DNA of 64,000 bases. Source: Planococcus citreus. GTDB lineage: Bacteria > Bacillota > Bacilli > Bacillales_A > Planococcaceae. The notes beneath the pieces were generated by a model. It had not been told where the DNA came from. It was given only the letters and a program-made list of their open reading frames with translations, and ran no database searches. The stretch covers positions 620,001 to 684,000 of the forward strand of contig NZ_RCCP01000001.1 in NCBI RefSeq assembly GCF_003664125.1. Reading direction: 5' to 3'. Position numbers and translations under genes: made by a program. Shown here in pieces: positions 47,744-56,345 of this stretch (the first letter of the stretch is position 1; each line of letters begins with the position of its first letter).

Positions 47744-47762
47744 TTGATAGTCTGACTATCAA
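47744..47762. promoter_or_regulatory. 19-bp perfect palindrome (likely TetR operator)
   Basis: TTGATAGTC-T-GACTATCAA, exactly symmetrical, sits just downstream of the SDR -10 element and 75 bp before the TetR start. Position and symmetry fit a TetR-family operator that represses the SDR gene. Confidence 0.75.
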
Positions 47763-47771
47763 TTTATTTCA

Positions 47772-47800
47772 AGTATACTCCCCTGGCTTCATTTCATCAA
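47772..47800 (-). promoter_or_regulatory. SDR gene promoter
   Basis: Minus strand TTGATG, 17-bp spacer, TATACT. The start of transcription would fall within or next to the palindrome. Confidence 0.65.
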
Positions 47801-47837
47801 TTAAAGCGCTATACTAAAAGCAAGGAGTGAAAACGAA

Positions 47838-48470
47838 ATGCCATCAAAACGACAAGAAAACAAACAACTGCAAACCGATAAAATCGTCGAAGCCGCAAAA
47901 GAACTCTTTACAGAACGCGGGTTGAACGACGTGCAAATGAAAGACGTCGCCGAACGCGCCGGTGCCGGCGTAGCGACCGTCTTCCGCTATTTCCCGAAAA
48001 AAGACGAATTGATCGTTGAAGTCGCCATCCGTTCACTGGATGCCGTAGAAGCTGAATTCCGTCGCATCATTTCCATGAAATCAAGCGCCTTCGAACGGCT
48101 GGAACAATTGCTCGACACCTTGCTCGATGCACAAAAAGCCGAACATTATAAATCCGCGCGTTTCCGGGAAGCATTCGAAAGCTATGCCTCGTTCCGCACC
48201 GAACCACTTCCCGAGATTGACCGCTACCTGGCAAGACAGCGCCAGATCATGGATTTGCTCGAACCGCTTATCCAAGACGGCCAACAAGACGGCTCCATCA
48301 ATAGCTCAATTCCCGCTAAACCGCTCATTGTCACCATCATCAACAGCTATTCAAGCTTCACGAACAACGTCGCCCTAAAATCGTCCATCTCCTACCTGGA
48401 CCAAGACATCCAACCCGAAACCCAGCAACAAGTGTTGAAAAAAATACTGCTCGACTATTGCAGAGCCTAA
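47838..48470 (+). CDS. TetR/AcrR-family regulator
   Basis: A 210-residue regulator with an N-terminal helix-turn-helix (DKIVEAAKELFTERGLNDVQMKDVAERAGAGVATVFRYFPKKDEL) and a C-terminal ligand domain. It probably represses the divergent SDR gene and itself through the palindrome in the shared gap. The ligand is unknown. A TATACT -10 lies about 23 bp before its ATG. Confidence 0.9.
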   Translation: MPSKRQENKQLQTDKIVEAAKELFTERGLNDVQMKDVAERAGAGVATVFRYFPKKDELIVEVAIRSLDAVEAEFRRIISMKSSAFERLEQLLDTLLDAQKAEHYKSARFREAFESYASFRTEPLPEIDRYLARQRQIMDLLEPLIQDGQQDGSINSSIPAKPLIVTIINSYSSFTNNVALKSSISYLDQDIQPETQQQVLKKILLDYCRA

Positions 48471-48564
48471 AGGAAGCTAAATTGATTTCCTCCCCTCCCT
48501 TTTAGTTCAGCAGTATGGATCATCTCTCGAATCCAAAACCACTCATTACCTGATGCAATTTCCA

Positions 48565-48811
48565 GGGAAGCGATTTCCCCACTAGCCCGCAACTATATAA
48601 AAAAGTAGATCGCATTAAACTTGAAATGATCATTGCAATCTCTCAGCTGCCCAGCGCCAAGGGTGAGCCGACGCAGTAAGACAGGCGTTCTTTCTGGCTT
48701 GCTGCCAAAGGCCAACCCAAAGTAGGGCGGCGACTATTCAGGTGAAGCACAAACAGAAGAACGGAACAGTTGAACAAGCAAACACTCGCTATACGCCCAA
48801 CGCTTGCCCAA
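48565..48811 (+). repeat. Structured repeat, copy D (91-nt core at 48645-48735)
   Basis: First of two tandem units with a period of about 247 bp. P2 GGGT/ACCC, P3 GCAGTAAG/CTTGCTGC (one U-G), P4 CAGG/TCTG (one G-U). P1 is weaker here, with one A-C mismatch. Both wobble pairs in P3 and P4 are allowed only if the plus strand is the RNA strand. The upstream flank is GGGAAGCGATTTCCCCACTA and the downstream flank includes GAACGGAACAGTT and GCAAACACTC. Confidence 0.75.
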
Positions 48812-49055
48812 GGAAACGATTCCCCCACTAGCCCGCAACTATATATAAAAGCAGTTCCAACTAAACACGCTTCATCCAACGAAATCTCTCAGCCGACCAG
48901 CGCCAAGGGTGAGCCGACGCAATGAGACAGATGGTCTTTCTGGCTCATTGCAAGAGGCCAACCCAAAGCTAGGAGGCGACTACCTTGATGACACAAAACA
49001 GAAAAACGGAACAGTTCAACACGCAAACACTCACTATCTTCTTTTATCTGTCCAA
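48812..49055 (+). repeat. Structured repeat, copy E (91-nt core at 48891-48981)
   Basis: Second tandem unit. P2 GGGT/ACCC, P3 GCAATGAG/CTCATTGC, P4 CAGA/TCTG. The P3 and P4 helices are fully paired although their sequences differ from every other copy. A third, truncated unit start (GGACACGATTCTCGCCAC) lies at 49056. The next gene, a GGDEF-EAL protein, runs toward it from the other side. Confidence 0.75.
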
Positions 49056-49107
49056 GGACACGATTCTCGCCACCCATTATCTCCAGCTAAATACTGTTCA
49101 TTCAAAA

Positions 49108-49139
49108 CAAAAAAGACGCAGCTCATCGCTGCGCCTTTT
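49108..49139 (-). terminator. Terminator of the GGDEF-EAL gene
   Basis: AAAAGGCGCAGC pairs with GCTGCGTCTTTT on the minus strand, with T run. Confidence 0.8.
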
Positions 49140-49144
49140 CATAT

Positions 49145-51232
49145 TCAATATAAAACCGGTGCATGGAACATCCCGTCCGGCTGTTCAAGATACTTGTCCC
49201 ACACCCTCGCCGCTTTGTCGGCAGGGAGCGGCCTGCTGAAATAATAGCCTTGACCGATGACTTCATATTGCCGCATCAAGGTCACTTGCTCGAGCGTCTC
49301 GAGCCCTTCCACGACCACGTCCGCCCCCAGGTTTTTCCCGAGTTCGATAATGGTCGCCAAAATCGCCATGCTGCGGTCGCTGCCGAGCACTTCGTCGACC
49401 AGGGATTTATCGATCTTCAAGGTATCGATCTGGATATTCTTGACCGCGTTGAGCGATGAATAACCGGTGCCGAAATCATCGATCGCCAGCTTGACGCCGA
49501 TTTCCTGCAGCTCTTCGACCAATGCGGCAGCGGTATCGAGGTCGATCATGACGCTTTCGGTGATTTCAATTTCCACGCATTCGGCAGGCACGTTGGTTGC
49601 GATTAAAATGCGCGCCACTTTCTCGGCAAACTCCGGATCGAGGAATTGCTTGGCCGAGACATTGACCGACACATGGATATCTGGCCGGCCTTCCCGGCGC
49701 CACGCACTCAATTGCTGGCAAGCTTCACGCAGCACCCATTCACCGATTGAATGGATCGCGCCGCATTCTTCAGCGACGGGGATAAATTCAGATGGCGGAA
49801 CCGCGCCCAGCGCAGAATTCCAGCGCAGCAAGGCCTCGAACCCGATGACACGACCGCTCAATAATTCCACTTGCGGCTGATAATGAACCGAGAACTCCCC
49901 ATTCACCAAAGCCTGCTGCAACGCCGCGGTTATTTCCTGCTTGCGGATCGAGCTGTCCAAAAGATCCGGGGAAAAGAATTCATAGCTCTCTTTGCCGGCG
50001 CTTTTCGCCATGAACAGCGCCAGGTCCGCCTGCTTGATCAAACTCTCCTCGTTAAGCTCCGTAATTTTTTGGCAACTGATGCCGAGGCTGATGCCAGAAG
50101 CCACAGACCGTTCCCCGATTTGTATCGGCTCTTCCATGATTAGCAAAATGTTTTGGCAAAGCCGCTCAAGATACTGCTTTTTTGCATTCGGCACCGCAAA
50201 GACAAATTCGTCCCCGCCAAGCCTGGCAAGCGAAATGGTTGCCGGCAGCACCGATTTCAAGCGCTCAACGACTTTTTTCAGGAACTGGTCACCGCCATCA
50301 TGGCCGATCAATTCATTGATTGACTTAAAATCATCAAAATCGAGCAGCACCACCCCGACCGACTCCACTTTGCCGTCTGGTGAATCCATCAACTCCCGAA
50401 AATGCGCAAAAAACCAATGACGATTCGGAACACCTGTCAATTGGTCGGTATAGGCGAGTGTCCGGAAACGGCTTTCGCTCGCTTTTACCTGTTGCAACAG
50501 TCCTGTTTCTGTCTCAAGCGCATGCAAATCGACCAAGGCCAAATTCGCTGCAGACAACAGCAGCAAGGCAACAATCGAAGCGACAAAAACAGCCATCGTG
50601 ATAGCCCCCATGCCATCGGCTGTTGCTTCCGGAAGAGCCATATTGGTATAGAAGGTTTTTGTTGAAGTGTAATAAAGCAAAGTGAGCACGAATCCTAAAA
50701 TAGTGGCGTTTTTAAGCCGCTGTTTCTCTGTCACTTGCATTGCATTGGTCTTCAAAACGAAGCGGAAGCTGAAATAACTTATTCCCAGTACCGTAATTGC
50801 CGACAATACATAATAGCCTGGCGAAATCGCCGAAAACCGGACGTCCAATACGCCCGATAACCCAAGAAAATGGACTGCTTTCATGAAAAATGCCGTGACG
50901 AGTACCCGTCTCGCCATGTCACTGCGGTTGTTGATGCCTTGTGGCAGGATCTTCAAGACATAGACTGCCAGTATACAAGCGGTTACTAGCGCGAGGGCAA
51001 GCAGCCAATAGCGTGGCGTGAACTGGTACTCCGCCATAAAGGTCAGGATGCCGATCACTTGAATGCCAAAAAACCCACTGCCCAACGCCAGCACCGCCAG
51101 CAGATTGGAGCGCGAATTAATGGCTTTTTTCCGCTTGCTTACGTATTCAATCAGGATCAATACAGTGTAGCTCGTCGCTATGGAAACGATAATGGATAAA
51201 AAGATTAAACTGATATGCGGGAACATAGCCAT
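49145..51232 (-). CDS. Membrane GGDEF-EAL protein (c-di-GMP turnover)
   Basis: A 695-residue protein. Seven or so N-terminal membrane helices (about 1-235, resembling an MHYT-like sensor by topology only) lead into a GGDEF domain with the intact RLGGDEF site and then an EAL domain. The EAL catalytic motifs are intact: EALLR, ITES, IDDFGTGYSS, KIDKS and VVEGLET. Both cyclase and phosphodiesterase activities are possible. It could set the c-di-GMP level read by the degenerate GGDEF protein at the window start. Confidence 0.9.
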   Translation of the reverse strand: MAMFPHISLIFLSIIVSIATSYTVLILIEYVSKRKKAINSRSNLLAVLALGSGFFGIQVIGILTFMAEYQFTPRYWLLALALVTACILAVYVLKILPQGINNRSDMARRVLVTAFFMKAVHFLGLSGVLDVRFSAISPGYYVLSAITVLGISYFSFRFVLKTNAMQVTEKQRLKNATILGFVLTLLYYTSTKTFYTNMALPEATADGMGAITMAVFVASIVALLLLSAANLALVDLHALETETGLLQQVKASESRFRTLAYTDQLTGVPNRHWFFAHFRELMDSPDGKVESVGVVLLDFDDFKSINELIGHDGGDQFLKKVVERLKSVLPATISLARLGGDEFVFAVPNAKKQYLERLCQNILLIMEEPIQIGERSVASGISLGISCQKITELNEESLIKQADLALFMAKSAGKESYEFFSPDLLDSSIRKQEITAALQQALVNGEFSVHYQPQVELLSGRVIGFEALLRWNSALGAVPPSEFIPVAEECGAIHSIGEWVLREACQQLSAWRREGRPDIHVSVNVSAKQFLDPEFAEKVARILIATNVPAECVEIEITESVMIDLDTAAALVEELQEIGVKLAIDDFGTGYSSLNAVKNIQIDTLKIDKSLVDEVLGSDRSMAILATIIELGKNLGADVVVEGLETLEQVTLMRQYEVIGQGYYFSRPLPADKAARVWDKYLEQPDGMFHAPVLY

Positions 51233-51512
51233 GACAAACCTCCTGACTTGGCGAACCGAAAAAATGTTATATAGCTAACTATTTAATGAATTCAGTAAGA
51301 AACATCCTGTTTAAAGGACTTTTTGCTTATCGATTAAAATTCACAGTGATTCTTAACGCTCTTTTTTCTGGAATATAGTAAACATTATACCTTCGATTCC
51401 CTCCTTTTCACATAGACCTTAATGCCTGCAGCTACCTCATGAAATTATCAATTATGCACTTATCAATGCCAATTATCCTATCCCGTACGTTTATTGAGCG
51501 TTTTTTAGAAAT
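51233..51512. other. Intergenic stretch upstream of the GGDEF-EAL gene
   Basis: AT-rich non-coding DNA that should carry the promoter. I see no convincing operator, repeat or RNA gene. Confidence 0.3.
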
Positions 51513-51541
51513 TAAAAAAACGCCGCTATCGCAGCGCCGCC
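51513..51541 (-). terminator. Terminator of the small conserved gene
   Basis: GGCGGCGCT/AGCGGCG stem (one imperfect pair) with seven T on the minus strand. Confidence 0.7.
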
Positions 51542-51553
51542 TTCCGTTGCCCT

Positions 51554-51880
51554 TTATTCTTTCGGTTTTCCATGGCTCCCTTTCTTTTTCAATGTCACTG
51601 TCATTCCAGCTTCCGCTTTGCCGGCAACGATGAACTGCAACAGGCCGCCCGTCTCGACTGCCCCGACCACGTTCAATTCGATTGTCTCCACTTCGTAGCC
51701 TTCGAAGCCGCGCACCATCTCTTCCAATTTGTCTCGGGAAATCGGTGCATGCTCACGGCTATCACCTTCTGAAGCCATCTTGAATTCCTTTTCGGTGATA
51801 TTGCTTTGGATCTGAACATCTTTTCCCTGCTCCTCCTTGATGATCGGCAGCCAGATGAACGGCTCCTTGGATTCCGCCAT
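51554..51880 (-). CDS. Small soluble protein, function unknown
   Basis: A 108-residue protein starting MAESKEPFIWLPIIKEEQGKDV after GGAGG. It is charged, with a possible beta-rich C-terminal half (VETIELNVVGAVETGGLLQFIVAGKAEAGMTVTLKKK). I do not recognise the family. It has its own terminator and is divergent from the HEPN-like gene. Confidence 0.55.
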   Translation of the reverse strand: MAESKEPFIWLPIIKEEQGKDVQIQSNITEKEFKMASEGDSREHAPISRDKLEEMVRGFEGYEVETIELNVVGAVETGGLLQFIVAGKAEAGMTVTLKKKGSHGKPKE

Positions 51881-52012
51881 ACCCATCCTCCCCTTTCGCA
51901 TTGTCTCCTATATTCCATATTTTCTGCCAATTTCCTGCCGCGGGGTGACCAATGGACATTTTTCCCTTAGAATGGATATAGACACATCAAAACGCATCAA
52001 GGAGGAAATGGG

Positions 52013-53413
52013 ATGGCAACTTTAAGCGACATCGCTCTAGCTGACGATTTAGGGCAATTTGAAATAAAGGAAATTTACGGGGCGACGCATCAGCTCCTGC
52101 AGGAAATGCAACAAGCGAAAGCCGAAGCTTTCCCGGGCCGCATCAATGCCATGATCAACCATTTGAAGGAGCGCCTTCAAGGTAAAGCGGCTTATCCGCT
52201 CGCTGTGCTGCTGGAGACGAGTTATCTATCGATCCAGCACCAGCTGAAAAAAGACTGGAACTCCGACTTGAAACAACGCCAATTGTATCTATACGATAAT
52301 ACGATTGAAACATACCGCGGACGCATTCCATCGAATGTCTGGAACCAGGTGTGCTTAAACTATGCGGAAACGCTCGTCCACACTGGACGCTCGATTGATG
52401 CACAGGCGGTCCTGAAAGAAATGGTCAAAGATGAAAACGACCCGTCCTACCAGCGCCTGAACGGCGAATTCGGCTGGACATTGATTTTCTATTCGACCTT
52501 CTTGCCGGTCAAAGCAGAACGCCTCAGCGCACTCGAAAAAGCGCTCGATTTATTCAAGACAGCCAAAACCGACATCAAAGACGAAAAAGGCCAAGCCCTT
52601 TACGACGAACGCATCAAGCTTGCCGGGAACATGATCGACCAACTCGGTGATGTGGATCCAGTGAAACTCGCGCAGCAGCCGGAACCGACTGCGGACGAAC
52701 AGCGCTATCTCAATTGGTGCGCTGAGCAGCAATTGTTCCTCAATAGCGGCAACGATATCGAACCGGATACGATGGCGAAGCGCGATCTCCCGCTGCGCAT
52801 CCAGAACAACGCGTTCCTCGGCAATTTCCTGGACTCGTTGACGCATGAATTCACCGCAATGCGCCGTTCACTCTACCTCGCATTGAACAGCGAAGATGTC
52901 GCGGACGACCATAAGATGGACGGCGACAATACACGCTATACGAAACGCCATGAAGACTTGAAGCAAATTTATCGCCAAGCCTATTCCCTATTCGACAAAA
53001 TGGCGCTGTTATTGAACCAGACGATGCAACTCGGCGTCGAAGAGCCGCGCGTCAATTTCCAGCGCATCTGGTTCGAGGACGAAGACTTGAAAAAGCCACT
53101 CAAGCCATTTGTCCAGAACACGAAAAACGATGCCTTGAAAGCCTTGTACTGGCAATCAAAAGAAGTATACGGCTATGAGCAATCGGACGAGCAAAGCCTG
53201 TTCGTGAAAAAAGCCTTGCACATCCGCAACCGCATCGACAATAGCTATTTGCAAGTGGTCGAAAAAGCGGAACCTTTCGAAAAAGACAATGCCCGTGCAC
53301 AAAGCCACCACATTACGGAAGCAGAGCTTGAACGCATGACGCTCGCCATGAGCCAAAAAGCGCGCAATGGCCTGATGTACTTGCAGTTCGCCTTGGCGAT
53401 CGGCAAGAAATAA
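52013..53413 (+). CDS. Large helical protein, possibly TPR plus HEPN (LA2681-like)
   Basis: A 466-residue soluble, all-helical protein. The first half looks like tetratricopeptide-type helical repeats (VWNQVCLNYAETLVHTGRSIDAQAVLKEM, LSALEKALDLFKTAKTDI). The second half resembles a LA2681-like HEPN domain (QIYRQAYSLFDKMALLLNQTMQLG, LYWQSKEVYG, LHIRNRIDNSYLQV). HEPN RNases usually have Rx4-6H; here RNRIDNS has Asn where His would be, so RNase activity is doubtful. If HEPN is right, it could be a defence or regulatory protein. Family placement is tentative. GGAGG precedes the ATG. Confidence 0.5.
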   Translation: MATLSDIALADDLGQFEIKEIYGATHQLLQEMQQAKAEAFPGRINAMINHLKERLQGKAAYPLAVLLETSYLSIQHQLKKDWNSDLKQRQLYLYDNTIETYRGRIPSNVWNQVCLNYAETLVHTGRSIDAQAVLKEMVKDENDPSYQRLNGEFGWTLIFYSTFLPVKAERLSALEKALDLFKTAKTDIKDEKGQALYDERIKLAGNMIDQLGDVDPVKLAQQPEPTADEQRYLNWCAEQQLFLNSGNDIEPDTMAKRDLPLRIQNNAFLGNFLDSLTHEFTAMRRSLYLALNSEDVADDHKMDGDNTRYTKRHEDLKQIYRQAYSLFDKMALLLNQTMQLGVEEPRVNFQRIWFEDEDLKKPLKPFVQNTKNDALKALYWQSKEVYGYEQSDEQSLFVKKALHIRNRIDNSYLQVVEKAEPFEKDNARAQSHHITEAELERMTLAMSQKARNGLMYLQFALAIGKK

Positions 53414-53419
53414 CTAGAG

Positions 53420-53453
53420 AAAAAAGCCGTGCAGTTTTTGTTGCACGGCTTTT
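53420..53453 (+). terminator. Terminator of the HEPN-like gene
   Basis: AAAAGCCGTGCA/TGCACGGCTTTT perfect stem. Confidence 0.88.
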
Positions 53454-53466
53454 CAGAGTGTTGAAG

Positions 53467-53677
53467 AAGTCTATTAATCCATTATGAATGAGAATGGGAT
53501 CGTTTTTTCTACATTCAAAAATGCAATGATATTTCTAAGTATTTGGAGAAGCGTTCGCTCGACTCCAGTGGATCAGCGAGACGACCGAGACCCCGCAAGA
53601 CGCAAGGCGGCTGAGGAGGCTTGGGCGCGCGCCCACGGAAAGCGAGCGATAAGCTTCGGAAAATACGATTTCTAACC
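53467..53677 (+). repeat. 211-bp intergenic repeat, copy 2
   Basis: Same length and orientation as copy 1 near 10.2 kb. The core is nearly identical (differences such as GACTCCAG/GACTCCTG and GGGCGCGC/GGGCGCGA). It begins 14 bp after the terminator of the HEPN-like gene and ends five bases before the stop codon of the convergent Lrp gene, so it supplies the Lrp transcript's 3' end. It could itself act as that gene's transcription end, since no other hairpin is seen there. Confidence 0.85.
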
Positions 53678-53681
53678 TTAC

Positions 53682-54098
53682 TTATTGCCCATATTGCTGG
53701 ATGGCGATGGTGACTTTGTAGCTCGCGAACTCGCTGATGTCGTTCAAAAAATCATCCAGTTCCTGATGCGTCGGGAAATGGCATTCGATCAAATAACAGC
53801 CTTCGCCGCTCGTCTTGAAATACCGGCTGACGGTGTCCTGCCGGCGATCCAGTTCGTCGAGAAACTTCTGATGGCGAGGCTCATGCATGATGGCCGTAAC
53901 AAAAGCATGGACGATGTAGCCGAGTTTTTCTTTCGACACACGGATCGTATAGCCATCGATAATCCCTGCTTCCTCCAATTTCAAGACGCGCGCAGCGGTC
54001 GCCTGACCGGTCAAATGCACTTTTTCGCCAAGCTCCTTCATCGTCATGCGCCCGTTGCGGGAAAGTTCACGCAGGATAAGTTGATCTGTCGAATCCAT
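53682..54098 (-). CDS. Lrp/AsnC-family regulator
   Basis: A 138-residue regulator with an N-terminal helix-turn-helix (MDSTDQLILRELSRNGRMTMKELGEKVHLTGQATAARVLKLEEAGII) and a C-terminal RAM-type domain (YFKTSGEGCYLIECHF) that binds amino acids and forms octamers. It is divergent from an MBL hydrolase gene it may control. ATG at MDSTDQ is preferred; an in-frame ATG seven codons earlier lies before the ribosome site. Confidence 0.88.
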   Translation of the reverse strand: MDSTDQLILRELSRNGRMTMKELGEKVHLTGQATAARVLKLEEAGIIDGYTIRVSKEKLGYIVHAFVTAIMHEPRHQKFLDELDRRQDTVSRYFKTSGEGCYLIECHFPTHQELDDFLNDISEFASYKVTIAIQQYGQ

Positions 54099-54218
54099 TG
54101 CCAGGTCAATTCCTTTCATTAATCAAGTGAAAACGCCAAAAGACCTTCACGAGGCCATCGTCTCTATCGTGAGTTTCAGTATATACTAGGGTCACACCTC
54201 ATGAAAGGAGTTCGAATC

Positions 54219-54980
54219 ATGAAAATCGAACAGATCCGCAACGCTACTTTACGCATCCAATACGCAGGCAAGCATTTCCTCGTCGACCCGTTTCTCGGCG
54301 ACAAAGGAAGCTACCCGCCATTCCCGAATTCCGCACGCCAAGATCAAAACAATCCTTTGTCGGAATTGCCGATTCCGAAAGAACAGCTCGTCGAAGGCAT
54401 CGATGCGCTCATCATCACCCACCTTCATCTGGACCATTACGATGAAGCGGCCAAAGAATTCTTGCCGAAACATTTGCCGGTCTTCAGCCAAAACGAAGAA
54501 GACGCACAAGTGCTCCGCAACGACGGCTTCACGAATGTCACCGTTCTCGGCGAAGATACGAGCTTCGAAGGCATTTCCTTGATCAAGACGCAAGGCGAAC
54601 ACGGGCGAGGCGAAATCCTGAAAATGGCAGGACTAGTGTGCGGCGTTGTCTTCCAACACGAAGACGAAAAAACGCTTTATGTCGCAGGCGACACCGTTTG
54701 GTACGCGGGCGTTAAAGAAGAAATTGACTTGCACCAGCCGGAAGTCATCGTCCTGAACGCAGGCGACAACCAGTTCCTAGAAGGGGGTTCGCTTGTCATG
54801 GGCAAAGAAGACGTCCTACAAACGCATAAAGCAGCACCGCAAGCGACATTGATCGCGAGCCATATGGAAGCCGTCAATCACTGGGCCTTATCGCGCGAAG
54901 ACCTCAAGCAGTTTGCAGCTGAACAAGGCTTCTCCAACCAATTACACATCCCACAAGACGGCGAAGCATTCGAATTTTAA
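54219..54980 (+). CDS. UlaG-like MBL-fold hydrolase
   Basis: A 253-residue metal-dependent hydrolase of the UlaG/RomA-like MBL branch. It begins with a strand-rich KIEQIRNATLRIQYAGKHFLVDPFLG, then the metal motif THLHLDHYD, and later LYVAGDTVWY and SHMEAVNHW. UlaG acts on L-ascorbate-6-phosphate lactone; other members hydrolyse different lactones or phosphodiesters, so the substrate is open. AAAGGAG lies eight bases before the chosen ATG. It is divergent from the Lrp-type gene. Confidence 0.82.
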   Translation: MKIEQIRNATLRIQYAGKHFLVDPFLGDKGSYPPFPNSARQDQNNPLSELPIPKEQLVEGIDALIITHLHLDHYDEAAKEFLPKHLPVFSQNEEDAQVLRNDGFTNVTVLGEDTSFEGISLIKTQGEHGRGEILKMAGLVCGVVFQHEDEKTLYVAGDTVWYAGVKEEIDLHQPEVIVLNAGDNQFLEGGSLVMGKEDVLQTHKAAPQATLIASHMEAVNHWALSREDLKQFAAEQGFSNQLHIPQDGEAFEF

Positions 54981-54985
54981 TCGTC

Positions 54986-55017
54986 AAAAAGCCAGGAATC
55001 TGAATTCCTGGCTTTTC
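54986..55017. terminator. Bidirectional terminator
   Basis: AAAAAGCCAGGAAT/ATTCCTGGCTTTT, between the converging MBL and small membrane-protein genes. Confidence 0.85.
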
Positions 55018-55028
55018 CTATGCAAGAA

Positions 55029-55310
55029 TTAGACAATCGACGCCGCACGCTTCTCCTTGCCGCAGCGCTTACAACGATACCAGCGCATAGCGGGAACTTC
55101 TTCAACCCGCTCCTGGCGCTCAAAATCATGGAACCCAATCCGGCACAGCCAATGCTTTTCATGATTCCCCACAAACTGGCCAATCACCAGTAACAACAAG
55201 CCGCCGCCAATGAAATACCCCGCAAATTCCCCCAAAGGCGCGAGCAGCTCAGCATCCGCAAACAACAAAATAATTCCCATCAAAATAATAAAGCCCGCTA
55301 AAGTCTTCAT
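55029..55310 (-). CDS. Small membrane protein with C-terminal zinc-ribbon-like motif
   Basis: Ninety-three residues: two membrane helices (about 4-21 and 27-46), a charged linker with C-R-I-G-F-H-D, and CKRCGKEKR at the end. The Cys and His residues (WLCRIGFH, YRCKRCGK) could hold one metal. No family is recognised. It appears monocistronic. Confidence 0.55.
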   Translation of the reverse strand: MKTLAGFIILMGIILLFADAELLAPLGEFAGYFIGGGLLLLVIGQFVGNHEKHWLCRIGFHDFERQERVEEVPAMRWYRCKRCGKEKRAASIV

Positions 55311-55399
55311 AAAATCCCCATTTTCTCACAGATTTTTTACTATAATGTCCACTGCTTTATGTGTATTTGCAGAGAATAATTTCTAATTGCATATTTGGC

Positions 55400-55546
55400 A
55401 ACAGAGATGGAGCGGATGGCGGTGACGCCTGGGGGACTGAGTGGGACTGGCGAGACAAATGTGACGCGCTTTTTGCGGCACATTGGCTCGACGCCCACCC
55501 CCCGGCAAGCATCCGCCAGGAGCGTAATCTCCGTATAAAAAATCTC
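55400..55546 (+). repeat. Degenerate GC-rich intergenic repeat
   Basis: Begins CAGAGATGGAGCGGATGGCG and continues GACGCC..GGCGAGACAAATGTGACG, matching the start of the 38.8-kb and the pattern of the 46.4-kb repeats. GTGACGCGC..GCGGCACATT pairings give it hairpin potential. Longer ORFs crossing it are not credible. Confidence 0.45.
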
Positions 55547-55626
55547 AATTTACATTTACAACGTGCTGTGCGTTCTAAAATTGAATCTTCAATACTGATA
55601 TGTATTTCACTTCCCTTTATTCCAAT

Positions 55627-55658
55627 ACAAAAACCCCTTCTCAAAAAAGAGAAGGGGC
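55627..55658 (-). terminator. Terminator of the flavodoxin-like gene
   Basis: CCCCTTCTC/GAGAAGGGG stem with TTTTTG on the minus strand. Confidence 0.85.
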
Positions 55659-55664
55659 TGTGTT

Positions 55665-56282
55665 TTACAATGTATTGCCTTCTGCTGGAATCGGATTCTC
55701 TTTCAGCATATTCGCTAAATGGTACGTATTATACGCTAAGCGTTGGATCGCCGATTTGGAGAAGTCGTTGCCATGCCCCGCTTCCAAATACGACGGCCCT
55801 GGACCGGCTTCCCCGACCCAATACGCATCGACATTCGGCGGGATGACAAAGCCGATATGCGACAAGCCGTATAACAGCGATGCTGCTGAATGCTTCGCGC
55901 CATCTTCATTGCCGGTAATGACGGCTCCGCCGACTTTATTATAGAAAATCGCCTGGCCTTTATCGTTGGTCACGCTGCTTGAGCCATACAAGCGCTCAAT
56001 GGCTTGTGTCGCAAGCGAACTTTTTTCTCCGAGCCAAATCGGTGTGCCGATGATCAGGATATCGGCGTCTTTGACTTTCTCCAATATCTCCGGCCATTCG
56101 TCGCCGTCTTCCATGTCTTCCTCCACGCCGTAAGCGATGTAATAATCCGCCAAACGGATGATTTCCGACTCGACACCAAGCTTTTTGTAATGGGTTTGAA
56201 CGTCTTTCATGAATCCTTCAGTATTGGATTCTTCTTCTGAACTCTTCAATGAACAATTAAGGAATATTGCTTTCAAAGCCAT
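55665..56282 (-). CDS. NAD(P)H-dependent FMN reductase / flavodoxin-like protein
   Basis: A 205-residue flavodoxin-fold protein. ALKAIFLNCSLKSSEEESNTEG is the FMN-phosphate loop and ADILIIGTPIWLGEKSSLATQAIERLYG is the second flavin contact, as in NADPH-dependent FMN reductases of the WrbA/YwqN type. Quinone or azo reduction are possible roles. Single gene with its own terminator. Confidence 0.82.
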   Translation of the reverse strand: MALKAIFLNCSLKSSEEESNTEGFMKDVQTHYKKLGVESEIIRLADYYIAYGVEEDMEDGDEWPEILEKVKDADILIIGTPIWLGEKSSLATQAIERLYGSSSVTNDKGQAIFYNKVGGAVITGNEDGAKHSAASLLYGLSHIGFVIPPNVDAYWVGEAGPGPSYLEAGHGNDFSKSAIQRLAYNTYHLANMLKENPIPAEGNTL

Positions 56283-56345
56283 GCAGGCACGTCCTTTCGT
56301 TTTCCGTCTCTCTCTAGCTTTCCCTGAAACGGCACGAAAAAAACA

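Noticed and set aside
55361-55846. 161-codon plus-strand frame
   Set aside because: Runs from a repeat into the antisense of the flavodoxin-like gene.
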